Shown piece after piece: positions 59,101 to 64,000 of a stretch of 64,000 bases of DNA (position 1 is its first letter; the number at the start of each line of letters is the position of its first letter). The DNA is from a virus. Location of the stretch: the IMG/VR virus record IMGVR_UViG_3300030329_003230, positions 1 through 64,000 of that record; one strand, written 5' to 3'. The notes under the pieces were generated by a model that had not been told where the DNA came from, did not search any database, and saw nothing but the letters and a program-made list of their open reading frames with translations. The translations under genes were made by a program, and so were the position numbers.

Positions 59101-62100
59101 TACACCATCAAAGGAAGCACCACTTTCATCTCCCAATTTACAATAATATTTGGTTTCATTTTTATGAATAGAAGAAACATCATTTATGTAAAATCCTCTA
59201 GTTTTAGTATCTAACGATTTAAGTGAAGTGGAATTATTATTATATGATGTTCCTACTAAATCTTCACCAATAGCAGTATTTGCTGAACTAGTTCCATGTA
59301 TTCCCATAGTTATACTATTACCAGAAGTAAATACTACTCCCTTACCCGATGCTCCTCTTAAATTACTAAATGTATTTTCAGCACCAACATCTGATGAAAG
59401 TGCTTTACCTAAAAACCAATTATTAGGATAACTTTCAGTACTAGTATTATCATAAGGTTTGATGTATAAAACAGGACCAGATTCAACATTGATTGTTATT
59501 TCAGCAGAAGCAGTTGCTGCTTGAGAAATAGTAATAGTATTAGCATCTGTTATACCTGTAATAGTAGTTCCTGAAGGTATTCCACTTCCACTAATATTCA
59601 TTCCTACTTTTAATTCAGTAGTCGCATTTATTGCGATGCTATCTATAGTAGTATTACTATTAGTATCCGCTATAAAGGAACCCATTACTGTTAATGCGCC
59701 GGTTTTTAATTCTAAATTAGCAAGATTTTGCTTCGCACATTCCCCAAGGAATTTATTATCTGAAGTGAATAACCACCCATAATGAGTAGCTGTTCCTCCT
59801 CCAGTTGCAAACTCAAATTGTTTATCTCCAATATTAATAACTACATTTGGTGCTAATTTTGAGCCGCACTCTACTAAATTCATTACAGGACCTTGATTTG
59901 AATAAATATAATCTTCAGAATGAAGATAATTCTTGTTGACAACTGGACCTAATAATTTAGCCATTTTATCCATTCCTAAGAAAGTTAAAATTGGCTGTCT
60001 GTCTTGTGTTTCCGTATGAATTTCCTCTACTTCTCCTTCATGAACCGCCCTCTGAATTTTACATTGTCCTGAGAAGAAATCAAGATAATTACCAGCACCA
60101 GTAAACTGAGAATAAAGAACTTTATTTTCGTTCTGGAAATACACTACCCCGTTAGCCCTATCACCATAATCAATTAATAGTCTATCACCGGAATATTCTG
60201 CATCTCGTAATACCATCTCTAAATTATATATCCTCGCTCTAGTTTTAGATGTAGTAGTGTCATTTACTTTGTAAGTTGTAACAGCATGACTGACATCTAA
60301 ATCTGTATATGTTAAATCTGTATCAATTTCAAAATCTACTATTAAATTCTGACAAACACTAGACCATCTTCTTCTATATGCTGTAGCGGCAGTATAATTT
60401 GCCTGTAAATTACCTGAAGCATAAGCACCTAAAGCGTTAACTGCTCTATAAGAACCAACAGTGATAGTTTGGGAACCGCCTGAAGGCGCAGTAATAGCAG
60501 ATGGAATGTAAAAATAATCACCTAATTTGAATGATTCAAAAGTAGAACCATTCCTCAAAAGTGCTCTTAAATCTTGACCGTCTTTTAATTTAGTAACAGT
60601 TAGAGTACTACCACCACTACTACCCGCAAAACTTCCAAAAATAGCCGTGTCTTTTTCTTTAGTTATTTCAAGTTCAAATAAATCTTGATACACTTTGAAA
60701 GTGTCCTGTTCCTGAATTTTACTTGCTAAAATTTTCTTATGGTCTAACGCTTGAACTTTACATAAATTACCTACAGAGCCATACCCCTTTGATACACTTA
60801 TATCTAAAACTGTATTTACTATGTTAGTCTTAGTTGGTGAAATTTCATAATGTAGATAACGAGTAGGCCCATTGAAATTACCACTAGCGGCGGCACCACC
60901 AGAAGCATATAACCCATTACTACTTCTTTCACCATTAACCATAAAGGAGTGAGAAGAAGTTAAAGAACTAGTGTAAGAAGTAACTTTACCTCTTCCTCCC
61001 CCATCCATAATATTATTATTATATCTATCACTATCATATAATACATCAATTAACTGTGCTTGAGTATTATAAGGTCCAGTATCAACAATCTCTCTTTCGA
61101 AATCACGCCTTGTTCTAAATAACAAAGAAGAATGAGTAGGAGTTCCCCCTATTTCTTTAGATTGATTTAATTGGTATTTAGTTCCAGCATTTAATACATT
61201 CTTTTCATCTAATCTACTATTATAGAAATAAGTTGTGGGTCTAGAAAATTCTGTATATTTTAAATGTCTATTCTCAGAAGTATCTTGTATTAAACCATAA
61301 GCAACTGCTACTGTTTTCGTATCAGTGGTTAATGGACCTTTAAAAATTCTAAATTTAGTGTTAACTTCAATCTCATTTTCCATCGCTGGCTCAAATTCAA
61401 AGGCATCTCCACTATCATCAAAAGATAATAATTTAGTTATTTTAGCAAGATGATGTTTCTTAGCGTCATCGGAATGGACTAAAACAAAATAATCATTAGT
61501 AGTAATATCCATATTGCCATTATGTTCGTAGCCTGTCTCTATTGTGGTACTACCAGACCCTAATTTTATACCAATGTTAGCGGCGTTTTCCTGCCTATAA
61601 CAATGTATTCTATTTTCTCTTGTGGTACTAAGATTAGAAAAATGTAAAGTTATTGTATCTCCAGCGGTTGCATCATAAGGAGCATATACGTTCAATTGTT
61701 CATCTTCATCTTTAGTATTACTTACACCATTAACAGAAGCATCAGAAAGGTCAGCATCAAAAGTAAAGGTTTGATTAGCATTTGTGGCCGTTGTATCAGC
61801 ACTTAAAGTAAAACAAGTAGCGTTGTTAATAGAAGCAATGGTTGCTCCTGCCGGTACTCCTGTCCCTGTTACACTCATACCTACAGCCAATCTTGAAGTT
61901 GAACCCATTGTAATGTGACGTACATTATTAGTAGAACCATCAGATAATCCAGAGGTATGATTAGTATTACAAGTATCATCTGTAAATGAATTATCTATAC
62001 TTATTTCGTAGGAAGCAATACCTCCATTTGAAGGAGTAATTCCATTATCATAGAATACAGGATTTTTACTACTATTTGTATTACAATTAACTGGTGAAGA

Positions 62101-62166
62101 AGAAGCAAAGGTGTTAACTAATGTATCAGTTATTCTTACGCCAGAATTAAGAATATATTGCGTCAT
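53188..62166 (-). CDS. Giant tail hub/adhesin protein (2,992 aa)
   Basis: Thr/Ser/Asn/Gly-rich beta protein. Small beta modules LxVGMxVxGxGxPxGxTI at about residues 92-125 and 840-885, and an ELSVGDSITVSGETRIITGI module at about 2290-2330. The C-terminal 400 residues include VYGKDLKVRKRDLESIKLK and AEQLAQKLLRLHSSENIEL, then NYMITGIDYSIDG, which resemble the hub/Tal baseplate fold of siphovirus tails. Probably a baseplate hub carrying a very large receptor-binding extension. ATGA overlaps on both sides. Confidence 0.75.
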   Translation of the reverse strand: MTQYILNSGVRITDTLVNTFASSSPVNCNTNSSKNPVFYDNGITPSNGGIASYEISIDNSFTDDTCNTNHTSGLSDGSTNNVRHITMGSTSRLAVGMSVTGTGVPAGATIASINNATCFTLSADTTATNANQTFTFDADLSDASVNGVSNTKDEDEQLNVYAPYDATAGDTITLHFSNLSTTRENRIHCYRQENAANIGIKLGSGSTTIETGYEHNGNMDITTNDYFVLVHSDDAKKHHLAKITKLLSFDDSGDAFEFEPAMENEIEVNTKFRIFKGPLTTDTKTVAVAYGLIQDTSENRHLKYTEFSRPTTYFYNSRLDEKNVLNAGTKYQLNQSKEIGGTPTHSSLLFRTRRDFEREIVDTGPYNTQAQLIDVLYDSDRYNNNIMDGGGRGKVTSYTSSLTSSHSFMVNGERSSNGLYASGGAAASGNFNGPTRYLHYEISPTKTNIVNTVLDISVSKGYGSVGNLCKVQALDHKKILASKIQEQDTFKVYQDLFELEITKEKDTAIFGSFAGSSGGSTLTVTKLKDGQDLRALLRNGSTFESFKLGDYFYIPSAITAPSGGSQTITVGSYRAVNALGAYASGNLQANYTAATAYRRRWSSVCQNLIVDFEIDTDLTYTDLDVSHAVTTYKVNDTTTSKTRARIYNLEMVLRDAEYSGDRLLIDYGDRANGVVYFQNENKVLYSQFTGAGNYLDFFSGQCKIQRAVHEGEVEEIHTETQDRQPILTFLGMDKMAKLLGPVVNKNYLHSEDYIYSNQGPVMNLVECGSKLAPNVVINIGDKQFEFATGGGTATHYGWLFTSDNKFLGECAKQNLANLELKTGALTVMGSFIADTNSNTTIDSIAINATTELKVGMNISGSGIPSGTTITGITDANTITISQAATASAEITINVESGPVLYIKPYDNTSTESYPNNWFLGKALSSDVGAENTFSNLRGASGKGVVFTSGNSITMGIHGTSSANTAIGEDLVGTSYNNNSTSLKSLDTKTRGFYINDVSSIHKNETKYYCKLGDESGASFDGVNSYSPNSLSEYTIVSFNPNSDASTTIRVAPTFPVILGRVDQNPNETSNSVFADDSLTTIHAYCKGNRITGFLPSAMSDATLKRLLGPIYNTSGVYLGTGKRFFETHILDATADTSVVYYVIEMDRNIQDSMSGVTSIQVLGENNTDHLYLINTQGLPVGGIIAPIDSIKGSNISNAYKIPVPLTFFPYGGLYFKYTNLNRFKSGTLNRNPIKKINYIESSHNLNYSNTSSKVKGVAQLVKFYPGNRGGITIEESLTKELRTDYTKNYVHNSLMIKNLYPAPYERGTFGILGSNFGDYEKFYAETNTATTGSNSLLQDDDLMAPIYMIPKAGIPGSNTFSVGSFHYDETSGDASPHLPRHGYNSILEIRDMLQVSDPKSPTYFLFSISDILPESMRRDNHIGFLSDSVFTDYSLILKSHSPEKVGELKQDKYLGTIPRDEYLDTSQQTLDINSASITPNQIKRFGLMRLIEATYDFTFNPIDGENPPTVKESLYNSDIKHYYLNQPIDLPDNIDGTNLNNFQITAYTNSVSGTRMGYLTLDADPEASGSIDGHYLFTRFGELIGKANNYVTTHPISGASGHFIELHEGGASGTFHATSYIGPVYMASLASSGGSRVSTKLITRNTNALKNPQSPVYPDLDAATSSTDTATLALSLFGDNGDPSKINDFSWLNSDDKYKELDAVSNKFSPLLHQYVELSGNSHVGSTTTQRWIASPYNNYYFHGKTGFRNYNHIGVAALSKPYSIYEEIRRLQEPSLIRKGLISHSFQHPDFSTRASTTNGLPMIPTRPYDGTIQLILEDLGTNQSIYRNLSNNFFTLMQGSTLPITNMSKIVATVTGAQNDYITGIEGQAYPNLSANAQDLTHTMIRITGNDFIFLPRQNGYSGSDYIPLIDGMKINFLYPISTGAGTDNSQVWHSITGIKTCDATPTQSTRSASGGTIPQYGKMARITTTSSAMGSAITSITAGGTGYVTNDVVALILESDFTGSGGRTNNAKFNAVYRVTASGGAITRLDPINNAIYSGVSNFATDGGTGYSGSSLTYVACPVFVLSLDTSVTDNDLPAVNPTPNMLSGSVMPCYSFYYYNPKSGNRFREGTDFNTFASNKFPYYPLRMSNISMLDMGFFSTEFSTLTTPLTLGKYNDSYSATTANDSTITQKSYTAINKIKFNFLYDYISKNYSTGNITDVEWKNSPDGKKLVRIEIDTFDTSEPPQAAGNGFLNFVDLTGMYLVSEAGSYSGESKSSEALFDKNLSGTTSDSLTGSIDPAASTSVTGVGTQFLTELSVGDSITVSGETRIITGITSDTALTVDVAFSNNANDTTVAKISTKETISQNIGTDVSSNFFRNVEGITPDKIYYVVSHETQVKSQAEEPTGSGTQGRDNIIRHIIYIDGAYDSSLTDDVNIPKNTHFRIMKPAEICTYNFTPNNIETYVMSRKTSKKPYSNEMYGQINNSFNSNNTNNSIDSPFNEGLLSMYVTLDVDTDNSDYVVCRDKGNLFGSGKPFTNNTQYNVLKTDGEIRVEDTMLVKASTNSTELSFTNMQEAAGILSIGEIFEITTKDRITLSDIKSASIGVGVTVAPEIEDIVNNILKKEEIDYTKRSDITSVTETPKSYFMAPEFLGGESNLFSACSSILGNKDLELYVDNNTIEVSSSKDFERNTSIEIDEMNKDTQNIMLASKNKNTFELYNDVVVYGKDLKVRKRDLESIKLKGKRTLERIDRTISDKVQAEQLAQKLLRLHSSENIELKIETDRRGTELVKIADSVVVHYPSENIPRSNYMITGIDYSIDGVVKLTLSKYSKGLGQLLAENITEIKRLDRTFKEDIAETLNQDIDLFDELEIGEVTLQVHKITTSADMNYTGVAATVSSGDKISTTIDISSTFLAGANLYTNAGTNLGVIESVSSTQITLVTPLSVTLTKGDLLYCPADASTNLGFSSGALLGFSTTLGFTLSGGTATLSNKTLMLDLDLTKGKAFE

Positions 62167-64000
62167 TGATTTTTCACCTCTTCAAACCTATAATACAGTA
62201 ACGTGTCTCTCTTTCTTGGGGTTAAAGTGTAAAGAGTATCAAAGGTTTTTCTGGCTCCCTTTGTTATAGAAAAATCATGTAACTGGCCCATAAATTGAGT
62301 GTTTCTCGCTGTTAATCTATATGCATTTTCCCAAGGATTATGAGTAGATGGAATGTTATATTTATTCGCTAATTCCCCTTGAATAGTGTTCGCTTGAGTG
62401 TCAGTAAAATTAGCAGATTCTTTAATAATTATTACCGGCATATTAATTGTGGCCCCTGCTTCTGCTGATGGGTCATTAGTTTGACATCCAATTTGGTCCA
62501 TATTTAGAGTGCCTAAACCAGTAACATCTAATGTTTCGATTAAATTTCCATTATTATACAAATAAGCATCATTACCAGTTTTCTTTATTCTAATAATAAC
62601 ATAGTTAGAATCATCAGCAATTATTTCATTTGTACTTATTTTATTAGAACTATGAGGATGAGCGTATTCTCTAAAACCTATTTTTTTACCAGAAAATAAG
62701 ATTACATCATTCGCTGAACCAGATATATCACCACCTAATATAATCATATCAGAAGCAGTATATTTTGTAATGAGTATAATATCAAAATTAGTCCCTAAAT
62801 TAAATTGGGGATTACTACCATTAAAAACTAATAATCCAGCATCATTAAAATCAATAGTTGGATTACCATTTATTAAATTATTAAAATCTAATAATGGTAT
62901 ATCTGAACCATCTGAGGTTGCTTGTATAAGTGTGCCACCAGCACTACCTGAATTATTTATTCCTGCGAAAGTACCGTGAGCCTGTGTAAGTGGGCTTTCC
63001 CCTGAAGAATTATAACCGTCAGTATCAACCCACCAATCTGCATCTGTTTTTGTTACTGTTTGAGCAAGAGAAGCGTCTTGTCCAATATACGAATCAACTT
63101 GACCCCAATCAAATGTATCAGGATTAGCGTGAGTGTCTATTTGTGCTCTAATTCCATTAATGTAAATAGCCATATCACCAGTTGATTTATCAAAAGTAGC
63201 AGCGATGTGAAATATAGATTCAGCATATATTGCTTGTTTAGGTGCTTCAGTATAGACATTGCCAGAAACCCCACTATCAGGGATGTCCGCTGAAAAATTA
63301 ATCGTAGTTGATGATAAACTAGAAACAGTTCCAATTAACACTCCAGCACTTGTGTATAATTTTTGATTAACAGCAACATATTCTTCCGCAATATCACCAA
63401 CTGTAATTGCGGCATCAGCCGTACCACTTATGGCTAATTTAGTACTACCATCGTTAGTCACAGGAATATATTTCAATTCATCATTTGTAGCCGTATATAC
63501 CCCATCTGTTATGTTATAATATCCAGTAGTTCTTGGTGAAATTAAGGCAGAACTTTCTATTGTTTTTGTGCTACCAGTTGTTATTACTTTGAATACTATT
63601 TTGTAATCTGCTGGTTGATTATGATTAGTAGCAGCAGTAGTATTTTGTAAATATAACTGTACTTTAGAATTGGAGAATAACATCATTTTATGAGTACGCC
63701 TATCACTATAAGTAATGTAATTATAATCTTGATAGTTAGCAGGAGTACCGCTATCTTTAGTATATTGGTCTAAAGAAGGCATAACTTTCTTAGAAGAAAC
63801 AGCAGCAGCATAATTAGTAGTTAATGTAGATTTATTTCTTTCTTCCCCATATCCATTCACATCATATGGTGTAATTACAGTTTCAATAGTAAAGGAATCA
63901 TCGTGGTCCCAAAACCCTCTTACTTGAGAATCAAATGGAATTTTAATATAACCATTAGACATAACTGGAAACACAAGACCGTGTTTCTTTCCAACATAGG
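62163..64000 (-). CDS. LamG-like tail protein, 5' end beyond the window
   Basis: At least 603 aa. The frame stays open upstream of GTG 63974 to the window edge (YVGKKHGLVFPVMSNGYI), so the true start may lie outside. Contains the concanavalin/LamG pattern SFTIETVITPYD and AIYAESIFHIAATFDKSTGD..IYINGIRA, a carbohydrate-binding jelly roll. Also a VNQKLYTSAGVLIGTVSSLS module shared with the giant protein. Likely tail tip or adhesin. Confidence 0.75.
   Translation of the reverse strand, partial: YVGKKHGLVFPVMSNGYIKIPFDSQVRGFWDHDDSFTIETVITPYDVNGYGEERNKSTLTTNYAAAVSSKKVMPSLDQYTKDSGTPANYQDYNYITYSDRRTHKMMLFSNSKVQLYLQNTTAATNHNQPADYKIVFKVITTGSTKTIESSALISPRTTGYYNITDGVYTATNDELKYIPVTNDGSTKLAISGTADAAITVGDIAEEYVAVNQKLYTSAGVLIGTVSSLSSTTINFSADIPDSGVSGNVYTEAPKQAIYAESIFHIAATFDKSTGDMAIYINGIRAQIDTHANPDTFDWGQVDSYIGQDASLAQTVTKTDADWWVDTDGYNSSGESPLTQAHGTFAGINNSGSAGGTLIQATSDGSDIPLLDFNNLINGNPTIDFNDAGLLVFNGSNPQFNLGTNFDIILITKYTASDMIILGGDISGSANDVILFSGKKIGFREYAHPHSSNKISTNEIIADDSNYVIIRIKKTGNDAYLYNNGNLIETLDVTGLGTLNMDQIGCQTNDPSAEAGATINMPVIIIKESANFTDTQANTIQGELANKYNIPSTHNPWENAYRLTARNTQFMGQLHDFSITKGARKTFDTLYTLTPRKRDTLLYYRFEEVKNQ

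Noticed and set aside
1-64000. Integrated provirus
   Set aside because: No integrase, attachment site or flanking host genes were seen.

Overview
The window reads as about 64 kb of a tailed double-stranded DNA virus of an archaeon. Seen directly: a large terminase, a tail hub and tail fibres, together with an archaeal information-processing set (TFB-like transcription factor, PCNA-like clamp, RFC-like loader subunits, PriS/PriL-type primase, family B polymerase, ATP-dependent ligase, XPF-type nuclease) and a tRNA-Lys with a canonical archaeal intron. The DNA is AT-rich, and the gene mix with a group I chaperonin fits viruses of marine Euryarchaeota (Marine Group II, the magroviruses). That host assignment is inference. 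No integrase was found. Major capsid, portal and protease genes were not recognised and presumably lie outside the window.

Layout. Positions 1-11.7 kb are transcribed leftward: packaging (TerL, a possible small terminase) and a run of mostly unknown genes, ten of which begin with the same short N-terminal motif, M-[S/N/H]-W-x3-[L/I]-[K/R]. Positions 11.9-50.15 kb are transcribed rightward. The first part (11.9-16.5 kb) is a set of small accessory genes with eleven copies of a CCATATGG-centred palindrome between them. It is followed by an AT-rich iteron region (16.7-17.1 kb, candidate origin), two tRNAs (18.6-18.9 kb), small genes, a Ubl / TFB / E1-like / JAB / GroES-GroEL block (21.1-28.4 kb), more small genes, and the replication block (31.6-49.7 kb). 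Convergent terminators lie at 50.15-50.33 kb. Positions 50.34-64.0 kb are again leftward and hold tail genes, including a 2,992-residue tail protein. The two leftward arms would join if the genome is circular or circularly permuted.

How the genes work together. TFB could redirect host RNA polymerase to viral promoters. The primase, AAA+ helicase candidate, split PolB, clamp, clamp loader, SSB candidate, RecA-fold ATPase, ligase and nucleases form a nearly self-sufficient replisome. Several of these end in PCNA-binding (PIP-like) peptides, and a 33-residue protein carries two. A ubiquitin-like protein with a C-terminal Gly-Gly followed by two extra residues, a minimal E1-like enzyme and a JAMM peptidase form a possible protein-tagging system next to the virus chaperonin. 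Three genes, including the clamp and the RecA-fold ATPase, share a pseudoknot-forming mRNA leader. About twenty very small Cys-rich proteins and seven tiny membrane proteins are packed between the large genes with overlapping stop/start codons. All functional statements come from motifs read by eye; no database search was run.
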